64,000 nucleotides of DNA from Pseudoalteromonas phenolica (GTDB lineage Bacteria > Pseudomonadota > Gammaproteobacteria > Enterobacterales > Alteromonadaceae): positions 2,604,001 to 2,668,000 of the forward strand of contig NZ_CP013187.1 in NCBI RefSeq assembly GCF_001444405.1, written 5' to 3'. The notes under the pieces are model-generated. The model was not told where the DNA came from. It made no database searches and saw nothing but the letters and a program-made list of their open reading frames with translations. The translations under genes and the position numbers were made by a program. Position 1 is the stretch's first letter; every line of letters starts with the position of its first letter. Of the stretch, positions 49,730 to 58,877 are shown piece after piece.

Positions 49730-52348
49730 GTGGCATTACCCAATAAATTAAAAACGCTTCTTGATTCAGCTAACTCACTTGACGATTTCAAAGATTGTTC
49801 AGCTTACTTCTATAAATGGCTCAGCAATGAGTTCTCGAAACAACCTGTGAAACACCTCATTAGAGCCCGTGCAGAATTTGTCGACTTACTCTTGCAAAAG
49901 CTTTATGTCATTACAAGTTTGAACAAACACGATGATATTGCTCTGATTGCAGTCGGCGGGTATGGTCGAGGTGAGCTGCATCCTTATTCCGATATCGACT
50001 TTTTATTGCTTGTACGTTCCGAGCCAAACGACCAATTAAAAGAGTCTCTTGGGCAGTTTGTAACCCATTTATGGGATCTGGGTTTAGAAATAGGTCACAG
50101 TGTACGCACGCACGAACAAGTATTAGAGCAAAAAAAGCAAGACGTGCACTTCACAACAAGCTTACTTGAGTGCCGCCTGATAAGTGGTAATGAGTTAGAA
50201 TTTGAACGCCTTAAAAGCCACATTATCGAAACCCCTATTTGGCGTTCAGAAGAGTTCTTTATCGCCAAAGTTGATGAGCAAAAAATTCGCCGAAAGAAGT
50301 GCCATGGCACAGCATACAACCTCGAACCTAATGTAAAAGAAAACCCTGGCGGTCTTCGCGACCTACAAACCATTTTCTGGGTAGCAAAAAAGCATTTCCA
50401 TGCAGAGACACTTCGTGAGCTCATCAGCCACGGATACCTCACCCATGAAGAGTATCAAGAGTTGCTCGAATGTATCGAAAATCTTTGGAATATTCGATTT
50501 GCTCTGCACCTTGCAGCAGGCAGAAATGAAAACCGTTTATTATTCGACTATCAGCCTCATGCGGCAGAGTTATTAGGATTTGGTTCTGAGGGTAAAGCCT
50601 CAGTAGAGCGCATGATGAAACGCTTGTTCAGAATTATGAGTCGAGTGCGTGAAATGAACCAGATGCTGCTGTCATATTTTGAACAAAGTATCTTGGTTGA
50701 CCAAGTTAATCATAAGCCTCAACCGCTCGATAAAAATTTTGAGCGCGTGGGCAATCGTATTCAAGTCACCGACCCTTCCGTTTTCTTCAAACGCGAACAT
50801 ATTTTTGTGTTGTTTGAGCATATCGCTGATAACCCAGAAATCACAGACATTGAGCCCAATACACTAAGAACCATGCGCCAAGTTCGCCGCCGACTATTAG
50901 GTGACTTACAAGATTATGCAGGATGTAGAGATGCTTTCTTACGCTTAATTAAGCACCCTAATGGCATGGGCCGAGCTTTTACGCTTATGCATAAACACGG
51001 CATTATCGCGGCCTATTTGCCTCAGTGGCGAAACATATTTGGGCAGATGCAGTTCGACTTATTCCATGCTTATACGGTAGATGAACATACTCACAAGCTG
51101 ATTAATAACATCTATAAATATTTCGATAAGAATAAGCAAAAAGATTTCCCCATTTGCTCTGAAATTGTCACCCGCATGGACAAGCCTGAGCTACTTTACC
51201 TTGCTGGTATTTTCCATGATATTGCCAAAGGCCGCGGTGGCGATCACTCAGAGCTAGGCGCAGTTGATGCTAGTACCTTTTGTAAAGTGCATGGTTTTAG
51301 TAATTCAGAAGCACGTTTAGTCGCTTGGCTGGTTGAAAACCATTTATTAATGTCGGTTACTGCACAACGTAAAGACATTAATGACCCGAATGTGATTGCA
51401 GAGTTTGCTTCACATGTAAAGAATGAGCGTCAACTCGATTACCTATATTGTCTAACCGTGGCGGATATTCGTGCCACCAATGACAACCTTTGGAATGATT
51501 GGAAAAACACCCTGCTCCGTGAGCTGTATTTACATACGCAACGCGCTTTAAGAGCGGGTCTTGAAAACCCAATGGACATGCGTGACCAAATTCGCGATAA
51601 AAAGCAGCAAGCCAAACATCGCCTTATTGAGCTGGGTTTTGAAGAGAGCCAAATTGACTTTATTTGGTCTCGTTTTAAAGCAAACTATTTTACCGGGTTT
51701 AGCGAGCAGCAAATTTCATGGCAATCAGAGCACTTATTAAAAGTAAAAGACTTAAATGACTTTAGTGTGATTGTGGGTGAAAAGCCGCTTCATGGTGGCA
51801 CGCAAGTCTTTGTTTATAGCCCTTATGAAGCCAGTTTATTTGCCAAACTTGTGAGTGTTATCGGCTCTAAAAAAGCACAAATTCAACACGCACAAGTCAT
51901 GACCACTAAAGATGGATTTGTGGTCTTTAACTTTGTGATACTTGAGCAAGACGGCGATCCCGTATCAGTTAACCGCGCTCGCTCAATCCGTAAAGGCATT
52001 GAATCAATTCTTCAAGATCCAAAGAAAAAGATCAGAGTGAAGAAAAACCGCTCTCATCGCTTTAAAGATTTTAATATTAAGCCTAAAGTGATTGTGAGAC
52101 CGCATGCACGGGAAAATCGCAATCTCATAGAAATTCAAGCCATCGATATTCCAGGTCTACTGACCAAGATTGCAGAAGTATTTCAGGCTAATTCACTACA
52201 TATTCATGCAGCACGTATTACAACGGTTGGCGAACGTGCAGAAGACTTTTTCGTCATTTCAAATAAAGATTATCAAGCCCTCGATGAAGATCATAAAATA
52301 GAGCTTCAACGAGACCTAATGAAAAAATTAAACGCAGAAACAAATTAG
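49730..52348 (+). CDS. glnD: Bifunctional uridylyltransferase/uridylyl-removing enzyme
   Basis: Nitrogen sensor that modifies PII proteins. The N-terminal nucleotidyltransferase domain carries GGYGRGELHPYSDIDFLLL with the two catalytic aspartates, the HD domain carries GIFHDIAKGRGGDHSELGA, and two ACT domains (glutamine sensing) close the protein. 872 residues. GTG at 49730 with AGGGA upstream is the start. Order map-glnD-dapD as in E. coli. Confidence 0.97.
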   Translation: MALPNKLKTLLDSANSLDDFKDCSAYFYKWLSNEFSKQPVKHLIRARAEFVDLLLQKLYVITSLNKHDDIALIAVGGYGRGELHPYSDIDFLLLVRSEPNDQLKESLGQFVTHLWDLGLEIGHSVRTHEQVLEQKKQDVHFTTSLLECRLISGNELEFERLKSHIIETPIWRSEEFFIAKVDEQKIRRKKCHGTAYNLEPNVKENPGGLRDLQTIFWVAKKHFHAETLRELISHGYLTHEEYQELLECIENLWNIRFALHLAAGRNENRLLFDYQPHAAELLGFGSEGKASVERMMKRLFRIMSRVREMNQMLLSYFEQSILVDQVNHKPQPLDKNFERVGNRIQVTDPSVFFKREHIFVLFEHIADNPEITDIEPNTLRTMRQVRRRLLGDLQDYAGCRDAFLRLIKHPNGMGRAFTLMHKHGIIAAYLPQWRNIFGQMQFDLFHAYTVDEHTHKLINNIYKYFDKNKQKDFPICSEIVTRMDKPELLYLAGIFHDIAKGRGGDHSELGAVDASTFCKVHGFSNSEARLVAWLVENHLLMSVTAQRKDINDPNVIAEFASHVKNERQLDYLYCLTVADIRATNDNLWNDWKNTLLRELYLHTQRALRAGLENPMDMRDQIRDKKQQAKHRLIELGFEESQIDFIWSRFKANYFTGFSEQQISWQSEHLLKVKDLNDFSVIVGEKPLHGGTQVFVYSPYEASLFAKLVSVIGSKKAQIQHAQVMTTKDGFVVFNFVILEQDGDPVSVNRARSIRKGIESILQDPKKKIRVKKNRSHRFKDFNIKPKVIVRPHARENRNLIEIQAIDIPGLLTKIAEVFQANSLHIHAARITTVGERAEDFFVISNKDYQALDEDHKIELQRDLMKKLNAETN

Positions 52349-52356
52349 AGGAAACT

Positions 52357-53184
52357 ATGTCAGATTTAAAAACCATCATCGAACAAGCATGGGAGCAACG
52401 TGATGGCATTACTCCTACGCAAGTGAGTGACGAAGTTAATGATGCAATTATTCAATCTCTTGCATTGTTAGACTCTGGTGCTGCTCGTGTTGCAGAAAAA
52501 ATCAGTGGTGAATGGGTTGTGCATCAGTGGCTAAAAAAAGCAGTACTGCTGTCTTTCCGTATTCGTGATAACCAACCAATGAATGATGGCGTAAACCAGT
52601 TTTATGACAAGGTGCCACTTAAATTTTCTGACTACACGCCGGAGCAATTCCAACAAGGCGGTATGCGCGTAGTACCAAACGCTGTTGCACGTCAGGGCAG
52701 CTTCGTAGGTAAGAACGTGGTACTTATGCCCTCCTACGTGAACATAGGTGCATACGTTGATGAAGGCACTATGGTTGATACATGGGCTACAGTTGGTTCA
52801 TGTGCACAGATTGGTAAAAACGTGCACCTTTCTGGTGGTGTTGGCATTGGTGGTGTATTAGAGCCATTACAAGCAAACCCAACTATCATTGAAGATAACT
52901 GTTTCATCGGTGCACGCTCTGAAATCGTTGAAGGCGTGATTGTTGAAGAAGGCGCGGTAATTTCAATGGGCGTATACATTTCTCAAAGTACACGTATTTA
53001 TGACCGTGAAACGGGTGAAATCCATTATGGTCGCGTACCAGCAGGTGCGGTCGTTGTACCAGGTTCATTGCCAAGCAAAGATGGTTCTCACAGCCTTTAC
53101 GCAGCAATTATCGTGAAGAAAGTTGACCAACAGACACGTGAAAAAGTGGGTATTAACGCACTACTTCGCTCTATCGATGAGTAG
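52357..53184 (+). CDS. dapD: Tetrahydrodipicolinate N-succinyltransferase
   Basis: Succinylase of the lysine/diaminopimelate pathway. Left-handed beta-helix with GTMVDTWATVGSCAQIGKNV and GVGIGGVLEPL, plus the C-terminal SLPSKDGSHSLYAAIIVK tail. 275 residues, full length. It starts 8 bases after glnD, so the two are co-transcribed. Confidence 0.98.
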   Translation: MSDLKTIIEQAWEQRDGITPTQVSDEVNDAIIQSLALLDSGAARVAEKISGEWVVHQWLKKAVLLSFRIRDNQPMNDGVNQFYDKVPLKFSDYTPEQFQQGGMRVVPNAVARQGSFVGKNVVLMPSYVNIGAYVDEGTMVDTWATVGSCAQIGKNVHLSGGVGIGGVLEPLQANPTIIEDNCFIGARSEIVEGVIVEEGAVISMGVYISQSTRIYDRETGEIHYGRVPAGAVVVPGSLPSKDGSHSLYAAIIVKKVDQQTREKVGINALLRSIDE

Positions 53185-53200
53185 TCAATAAAAAATTTAA

Positions 53201-53236
53201 AAGGCCGCAAATCAATGACGATTTGCGGCCTTTTTT
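53201..53236 (+). terminator. Terminator after dapD
   Basis: Stem AAGGCCGCAAAT/ATTTGCGGCCTT with a short loop and a six-T tail on the plus strand, about 16 bases after the stop; probably also acts on the convergent gene. Confidence 0.92.
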
Positions 53237-53255
53237 ATTCGATTTTATGGAGTGG

Positions 53256-53843
53256 TTAGTTACAACTTAAACCTTGAAGATCATACCGCTTAAACTGTCT
53301 TTGGTTGTCTGCTGTAAAGCTGATGGTGAGTTGCTCTAACGGCTCATAACTTTCAATGGCTAATGCTTTACCAAGCCAAGGCTCTTTTATAACCGATAAC
53401 AACTCGTAAAACCCAAGTCCTCTATCGCACATAATATTAATGTCGTGATATGCAGTCAGTAGCTTACCCGGTGCTTGGCTTTGAATGCTGATATTGGCTT
53501 GCTCGATATAATTATCGGCCTTGGTGCCATTAAACACATAATAGACCGATGTGATACTCAGCATGATGACTTGTACAGAGGCAATAAACATTAATGGCAG
53601 TACTGCTAGCTTCACCTTGCTGCTCACCTCATTGTGTTTCACAAAGTAAATAAGCAACCAACAACCGGCAATGATCATGGCTAACTTCAGCGGCACCAAA
53701 AACACGCTGAAGTAGTACATGAGCTTTTCACTGCCCCATTTTAAACCAAATGCGTTATCAAACCAGCTACTCTCAATTGCTGGCAGCACAATTAAAATAC
53801 TGCTGAGTAAAAATACCCATTTAAATTGTTGTAACCTAGACAT
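53256..53843 (-). CDS. Hypothetical membrane protein (195 aa)
   Basis: Three to four TM segments (about 8-25, 43-68, 81-103) followed by a soluble C-terminal domain (about 108-195) that is probably periplasmic and contains two cysteines (IMCDRG and GLSCN). The gene begins one base after the flavodoxin stop, so it is likely part of the same transcript. No family recognised. Confidence 0.75.
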   Translation of the reverse strand: MSRLQQFKWVFLLSSILIVLPAIESSWFDNAFGLKWGSEKLMYYFSVFLVPLKLAMIIAGCWLLIYFVKHNEVSSKVKLAVLPLMFIASVQVIMLSITSVYYVFNGTKADNYIEQANISIQSQAPGKLLTAYHDINIMCDRGLGFYELLSVIKEPWLGKALAIESYEPLEQLTISFTADNQRQFKRYDLQGLSCN

Positions 53844-53844
53844 A

Positions 53845-54285
53845 TTAAAGTGTTTTCTGCCAGTCCGTTAGCCAAGCTTCAACCACTTCCCATGGTTCAA
53901 AATACTCACATGCATCGACGTCTAAACGCGGTGCAGTTTGTTGTACACTCAATTCTTGTAATAAGGCATCGACTTGCTTGCCGGCACCACAATAGGTGTC
54001 ACCGTAGCTTGAGTCGCCCAAGGAGATCACCCCCGCTTTTTTACCGGTTAACATAGGCGACTGACTACGCAGCTGCATAATCAATGGCTCTATGTTGTCA
54101 GGAAGATCACCAGAACCTGTGGTCGAGGTAATAAACAAAGCCACTTCAGCGGCTTTTACATCATCGATGCTTGCGCTTTCAAATAAGCGCACTTGATGCG
54201 ACGATGACAAAGCCGTTTGCACCTGCTCTGCTAAACTCTGTGCATTGCCATACACACTGCCTACAAAAATTGAAATTGATGCCAT
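53845..54285 (-). CDS. yqcA: YqcA/MioC-type flavodoxin (146 aa)
   Basis: Short-chain flavodoxin that binds FMN. The P-loop-like FMN motif is SVYGNAQSLAEQV near residue 10, followed by TSTTGSGDLPDN and SLGDSSYGDTYCGAGKQVDALL. 146 residues. ATG at 54285 overlaps the truC stop (TAATG). The order yqcA-truC-yqcC is the same as in E. coli, which favours YqcA over MioC; its electron partner is unknown. Confidence 0.9.
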   Translation of the reverse strand: MASISIFVGSVYGNAQSLAEQVQTALSSSHQVRLFESASIDDVKAAEVALFITSTTGSGDLPDNIEPLIMQLRSQSPMLTGKKAGVISLGDSSYGDTYCGAGKQVDALLQELSVQQTAPRLDVDACEYFEPWEVVEAWLTDWQKTL

Positions 54286-55019
54286 TATTGATAGTCCTGT
54301 TCGCTGCTGGGCCACCCCAACTGCGCACAGATATTTAGCATCTCTTCGCCTAGGTTCGCCCGAATGGTAATTTCTTGTTTTGTATAAGGATGAACAAACT
54401 TTAACCGAGTTGCAAATAACATTAAGCGCTGCAAACCAAAATGCTCATAAAAAAAGTGATTATGCTTGTTATCACCATGGTTCACATCACCCAAAATAGG
54501 ATGTGCCAAATGCTTTAAATGACGGCGAATTTGATGCTTACGACCGGTTTTAGGAAAACACTCCACCAGCGAATAACGAATGCTCGGGAATTTCCCAAAA
54601 GGAATAGGCAAACTTGCCTGGTGTAAACAGTTAAACTCTGTTTGCGCTTCTTGCGGTGCTTTATCTTGATCGGCAAATTTGTCGGCGATTTTATCTAAAT
54701 GCTCTTTTAAAGGCCTGTCTAGATAAACATGCTCTGTCGCAAAACCCCGCACCAGTGCCAAATAGCGCTTTTCGATTTTGCCCTCAATAAATACTTGATT
54801 CATGTCTCTGGCTGCTTCTGAGCTCAATGCAAACAACAAAATACCACTGGTAGGTCGGTCTAATCGATGCACCGGAAATACGTGCTGACCGAGCTGATCA
54901 CGCAACATTTGCATGGCAAATTGGGTTTCGCGTTTATCTAAAAATGAACGATGCACCAATAAGCCCGAAGGCTTATTAATCGCCACATAGTTTTCGTCTT
55001 GATAGACAATCTCAAGCAT
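54285..55019 (-). CDS. truC: tRNA pseudouridine(65) synthase
   Basis: RluA-family pseudouridine synthase making pseudouridine 65 in tRNAs. The catalytic Asp54 sits in HRLDRPTSG, and the C-terminal segment FPKTGRKHQIRRHLKHLAHPI is typical of the family. 244 residues. Between yqcC and yqcA with tight spacing. Confidence 0.95.
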   Translation of the reverse strand: MLEIVYQDENYVAINKPSGLLVHRSFLDKRETQFAMQMLRDQLGQHVFPVHRLDRPTSGILLFALSSEAARDMNQVFIEGKIEKRYLALVRGFATEHVYLDRPLKEHLDKIADKFADQDKAPQEAQTEFNCLHQASLPIPFGKFPSIRYSLVECFPKTGRKHQIRRHLKHLAHPILGDVNHGDNKHNHFFYEHFGLQRLMLFATRLKFVHPYTKQEITIRANLGEEMLNICAQLGWPSSEQDYQ

Positions 55020-55031
55020 GGTCTTTCTCTT

Positions 55032-55358
55032 TTAATTCTTTTGTAAGCTTTCGTCTAACTTAGTCAGTAGACTTAAAATCTGCGAATATTGCGGGTGAGT
55101 GGCAAAGCTCATTTCAGCCATGGGCGCAATCGACATATTGGCCGGTAGCGCCATACCTTGCTCTATCATCAAGGACATTTTAGGAATAAACACAAACTGC
55201 AACCACTGCTCAAATGTCATCACATCACAACAAAATGGCGCGGTAGAATTTAGCTTTTCAGCCTCAATGCTTTCACTTTGCCAAAGCTTGGCGATGCGTA
55301 ATACCGCTTCGAGCTCTTTCAATAAGGTATAAACTGCTTGGTATTGGGCGTGACTCAT
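55032..55358 (-). CDS. yqcC: YqcC family protein (108 aa)
   Basis: Small helical protein of the YqcC/DUF446 family, recognisable by FCCDVMTFEQWLQFVFIPKM and the MEIA-type ALPANMSIAPMAE stretch. No biochemical function known to me. ATG at 55358 is preferred over a preceding TTG. It is next to truC, as in E. coli. Confidence 0.93.
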   Translation of the reverse strand: MSHAQYQAVYTLLKELEAVLRIAKLWQSESIEAEKLNSTAPFCCDVMTFEQWLQFVFIPKMSLMIEQGMALPANMSIAPMAEMSFATHPQYSQILSLLTKLDESLQKN

Positions 55359-55498
55359 CAAACCAACTCTTTGTAGACTATTTAAAACCCGCGAATTATA
55401 GCCCAGCTAACTTCTTTACAGTAGCTTTACAGCTTCGCTTATCAAGTGCCGAGAAAATCCGTATAATTCGGCTAATTTAAAATTTGCATGAGCGAACT

Positions 55499-56527
55499 AT
55501 GACTGCGCATATTTCTACTTTAGGTGATCTTTTAAACACAGCAGGCACACAGTGGCGTGTTTACGACATGGGTCGAAAAATCACTAAAATTGATAAAGCC
55601 CTCTTCAATCAACTTGAAAATGGTCAGGTACCTTACCCTTACCCGCTTGCTGGTCATGCCCTGATCGCCATTCAATTTTGGGATAACCAAGCCACCGCTG
55701 ATCCGTATGTGTGGTTTTTAAAAATGCCCCTTGATGAACAAAGTAAGTTAGTGCTTGCAAGCCGTGATCACTTCGCAAATATGGTACTTGAAGCATTAGG
55801 CACTGAGTTAACAGGCGAGCAAGCCGATGGTAAGCTAGACAACAACCCATATGTATTTACACCGAATGCCAATAAACTTGCTGCGTTCAATGCACTATTA
55901 AAAACTGAATTAAAGCGGCCTGCTTCGCAGTATTATGAGTTTACCGAACAGTTTTTTGCTGGCAATTTAACAGACGACGCGTGGCAAAGTATTGCAGTAC
56001 AAGGGCTAGCTGATTTTGCCTTTAGACTTGATCACGGCCAAAACAACGCAAACCTAACTAAGGTGTGGACGAGCTTGCCACAAGAAGTTCAGCAGCCTTT
56101 AAGTGCGATGCTAGAGCATGTTGAAATTAACACCCAGCTTGCAGAACTATTCTTCACGCAATGCGAACAAGCCATCGCAGAAAATAATTTAAACCTATTA
56201 ATTAACAACATGCGTGCGCTTTCGGGTAGCAAAGCACAAGGGTTAAAATCTCAGTTAGTCGAGCAAGTACTAGCAAGCGAGTTAGGCAACCAACCAGACG
56301 TGTTACTGACTCTAGCGGGGCGTTATTGGTTATGCTTTGAAAAACCAGAAGCCCTATTCAAGCTACTTGATTTAGCAGTTAATAATGAGCAAATGCCTGA
56401 GTTATTCCCAAGTATTTTTGCGGACTTAGTTGCAATTCCGTCACTTCGCCCACACGTACTAGGTATTCTTCGAGCAGAAAATCGCAGCGACACCTTATCT
56501 CGTGCGATAGGTAGGTTATTCTCTTAA
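55499..56527 (+). CDS. DUF3549 family protein (342 aa)
   Basis: Soluble protein beginning ISTLGDLLNTAGTQWRVYDM and continuing with PYPYPLAGHALIAIQFWD, WFLKMPLDEQSKL and FANMVLEALG; these are the conserved segments of DUF3549 as I recall. The C-terminal half looks like a helical repeat. Function unknown. Divergent from yqcC. ATG at 55499 chosen over TTG at 55484. Confidence 0.88.
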   Translation: MTAHISTLGDLLNTAGTQWRVYDMGRKITKIDKALFNQLENGQVPYPYPLAGHALIAIQFWDNQATADPYVWFLKMPLDEQSKLVLASRDHFANMVLEALGTELTGEQADGKLDNNPYVFTPNANKLAAFNALLKTELKRPASQYYEFTEQFFAGNLTDDAWQSIAVQGLADFAFRLDHGQNNANLTKVWTSLPQEVQQPLSAMLEHVEINTQLAELFFTQCEQAIAENNLNLLINNMRALSGSKAQGLKSQLVEQVLASELGNQPDVLLTLAGRYWLCFEKPEALFKLLDLAVNNEQMPELFPSIFADLVAIPSLRPHVLGILRAENRSDTLSRAIGRLFS

Positions 56528-56829
56528 TGGCAACTCTCTGGCTTTTTATTGTTATCGGCAGTGTTATCGGCTTTTTTTGGTATAGCCGTAAAATCGCAGA
56601 AGCCGCAAACGAACATGCGCAAAGACAAGCAAAGCAATTACAAGTGCAGTTGCTCAGTGTCGCCTGTAAAAAAGTGCTACCCGGCATTTTAAAAAGTGGT
56701 CGTTTGGGAATAAAAAGTCAGTTTTTGTTTGAATTTAGCTCAGACGGCGAGAGCTTATATCAAGGTTATTTATATCTTGAAAATGAAAAGCTAGTGCAAG
56801 CAGATATTCCACCGCATCGCTTGGGCTAA
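56527..56829 (+). CDS. DUF3301 family protein (100 aa)
   Basis: One N-terminal TM helix (about 4-20) and a small soluble domain ending FEFSSDGESLYQGYLYLENEKL, matching DUF3301 of Gammaproteobacteria. The start overlaps the DUF3549 stop (TAATG), so both are translated together. Function unknown. Confidence 0.87.
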   Translation: MATLWLFIVIGSVIGFFWYSRKIAEAANEHAQRQAKQLQVQLLSVACKKVLPGILKSGRLGIKSQFLFEFSSDGESLYQGYLYLENEKLVQADIPPHRLG

Positions 56830-56845
56830 AAAAGACAGGTTCCAG

Positions 56846-56877
56846 AAAAAACTAAGGCGCAACATAAGTCGCGCCTA
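56846..56877 (-). terminator. Terminator of CsrB copy 1
   Basis: Stem AGGCGC/GCGCCT with a 10-base loop followed on the minus strand by TTAGTTTTTTC. It ends the first CsrB-like RNA. Confidence 0.85.
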
Positions 56878-57272
56878 AAGTTGACAACATCCATGAGAGC
56901 TTCCGAAGCCTATATCCTGTTTTATCTTCCGCTGAATGGTTATCTTCCATCGACAACCAAAAATCCATTTAAAATCCTATACACGTCCTGTGTTCCTACT
57001 ATCCTAAATCCACTTCGCAAAATCCTATGCGCTCCTAGTACACCCTGTACTCCATCCTCATCCTAGGTATCATCCTAATACCTGTAACCATCCTAGTTTC
57101 CGCTTCACCCATCTTTGGGCTATCCTCACACTCCTGTGTGCGTCCTGTTTCCTTTGTGCAACTCCGTTACACGCCTCATCCAGAGGATCCTGTTGAGCTT
57201 CTTGCCCTAGCATTAGTCCTTTATCCCTATGCTATATTCCTTTTTCCTATCCCTTTGCCTTCCTGACATGAT
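56846..57272 (-). ncRNA. csrB: CsrB-type regulatory RNA, copy 1
   Basis: The minus strand has roughly 20 AGGA and about 30 GGA motifs in some 430 nt, many in small stem-loops: ACAC-AGGA-CGTGT, CACAC-AGGA-GTGTG, AGTAC-AGGG-TGTACT and AGGTATT-AGGATG-ATACCT. This is the hallmark of CsrB/RsmZ RNAs, which sequester the post-transcriptional regulator CsrA. A terminator closes it. It lies on the yqcC side of syd, as csrB does in E. coli. The 5' end (about 57272) is uncertain: a TAAACT -10 with a weak -35 17 bases upstream is the best candidate. Confidence 0.9.
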
Positions 57273-57425
57273 TAAGTTTACGGTAATTTGCCGAGAGCAA
57301 AAGCGACTTACAGCAATTTATTTAATGTCATATTATTTTAAAAATAAGATATTTCATATTTTTCATAAACTTAAAAACAAATCACAGCCAAAGCAAAGTG
57401 TTTAAAACACCAAAACCCACAACCA

Positions 57426-57443
57426 TGTGGGAAATATCTCACA
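57426..57443 (-). promoter_or_regulatory. GacA/UvrY-like upstream box of CsrB copy 1
   Basis: The minus strand reads TGTGAGATATTTCCCACA, an 18-bp imperfect palindrome of the GacA/UvrY type (TGTAAG-N6-CTTACA in pseudomonads, TGTGAG variant in enterics). It lies about 155-170 bases upstream of the RNA, similar to the distance in E. coli csrB. Confidence 0.78.
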
Positions 57444-58280
57444 GCTAATTTTCCGATCTGTCAGGTTCGGAGATTGCTGATTTAGTGAGGACAGTTAAGA
57501 TTGCTCATTTCACCTTGCTCAAAAGTAACCTTGCTTCGCAACGTATATTTTGCACGATAAGTCGGTGCTACCAATGATGTTTCTATCAACAGTTAAAATC
57601 GCTCATTTCACCTTGCGCAAAAGTAACCTTGCTTCGCAACGTATATTTTGCACATTGCAGCCCTATGCACAAAACCAACAGGCAACACCTTTTCCCTTTT
57701 ATCACACCCTGAAAAGAATTAATTGATGAGTAATGCGCTCGCATGGATGCGAGCCAAGCCATGCTTGTACATGGATGTACCTTCATGGCGTGTACGTTCA
57801 TATCAATTTATTCTTTGAAGGATCTGGTGTGATGAAGGGCGCCGTGGGAGTCCAGAGGGCGGTCGGCGGCAGCCGCCCTTTGGTTGCCGTCGCCAACGCG
57901 ACAAAGAGTCAAATTGAAGGCAGCTTTTAAACCTGTCGCGCTAAAGCACGACCTACAAAATGAACTCTTCAAAATAGTGGCTGGATGCTGACAGGCAAAG
58001 GCTTCAAGGATGAGTTTCTGCTTAGTATAAAATTGAAATGCTTAGCCGCCCTTTGGTTGCCGTCGCCAACGCGACAAAGAGTCAAATTGAAGGCAGCTTT
58101 TAAACCTATCGCGCTAAAGCACAGAGTCAAAACCCAAAATGTCGCCATAAATCACGACCTACAAAAGCGGCTAAAATTGTTCATTCCACATTGCGCAAAA
58201 TAACCATGCTTCGCAACGAATATCTTGAACGATAAGGTGATGAATTTTGGAAAGTTTAGAAAAGAAAAACTAGACGTCAG
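57444..58280. repeat. Repeat-rich spacer between the CsrB copies
   Basis: No protein gene. A 65-bp unit (CATTTCACCTTGC ... TATTTTGCAC) occurs at 57491-57555 and 57589-57655, with a degenerate third at 58170-58236. A 77-bp unit starting GCCGCCCTTTGG occurs at 57873-57949 and 58045-58122. The plus strand also has GCTCGCATGGATGCGAGC (57737-57754), GTACATGGATGTAC (57767-57780, inside a GCCATG/CATGGC stem) and a GC-rich stem at 57852-57883. Confidence 0.75.
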
Positions 58281-58306
58281 AAAGAACTAAGGCGCAACAT
58301 AAGTCG
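58281..58306 (-). terminator. Terminator of CsrB copy 2
   Basis: Same GGCGC hairpin as copy 1, but the T-run is interrupted (TTAGTTCTTTCT), so termination may be weaker. Confidence 0.7.
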
Positions 58307-58705
58307 CGCCTAAAGTTGACAACATCCATGAGAGCTTCCAAAGCCTGTATCCTGTTTTATCTTCCGCTGAATGGCCGTCTTCCATCAACAACCATAAGTC
58401 CGTTTAAAATCCTATACACGTCCTGTGTTCCTACTATCCTAAATCCGCTTCGCAAAATCCTATGCGCTCCTAGTACACCCTGTACTCCATCCTCATCCTA
58501 GGTGTTGTCCTAACACCTTAAACCATCCTAGTTTCCGCTTCACCCTTCTTTGGGCAGTCCTCACACTCCTGTGTGTTTCCTTTTCCTGTGTGCAACTCCG
58601 TTACACGCCTCATCCAGAGGATCCTGTTGAGCTTCTTGCCCTAGCATTAGTCCTTTATCCCTATGCTATATTCCTTTTTCCTATCCCTTTGCCTTCCTGA
58701 CATGA
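58281..58705 (-). ncRNA. csrB: CsrB-type regulatory RNA, copy 2
   Basis: A second, closely similar copy of the GGA-rich RNA, about 425 nt, with the same series of AGGA hairpins and small compensating changes (for example ACACCT in place of ATACCT, mirrored in the partner arm). Like copy 1 it has a distal upstream box and a start region TCGGCAAATTACCG conserved between both copies. Each would titrate several CsrA dimers; two copies in tandem double the gene dose. Confidence 0.9.
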
Positions 58706-58859
58706 TTAAGTTTACGGTAATTTGCCGAGTACAAAAGCGGCCTACGGCAATTTATTTATTGTCATTTTATGTTAAAAACATGATATTTGTTATTTATCAT
58801 AGACTTAAAATAAAATCATAGCCAAAGCGAAGTGTTTAAAACACCAAAACCCACAACCA

Positions 58860-58877
58860 TGTGGGAAATGTCTCACA
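58860..58877 (-). promoter_or_regulatory. GacA/UvrY-like upstream box of CsrB copy 2
   Basis: The minus strand reads TGTGAGACATTTCCCACA at the same distance from the RNA as in copy 1; one centre base differs. It overlaps the stop codon of the GNAT gene (58873-58875). Confidence 0.78.

Noticed and set aside
56881..57066. Plus-strand ORFs of 61 codons in both CsrB copies
   Set aside because: They are antisense to the GGA-rich RNA, lack ribosome binding sites and reflect the repeated TCCT pattern.
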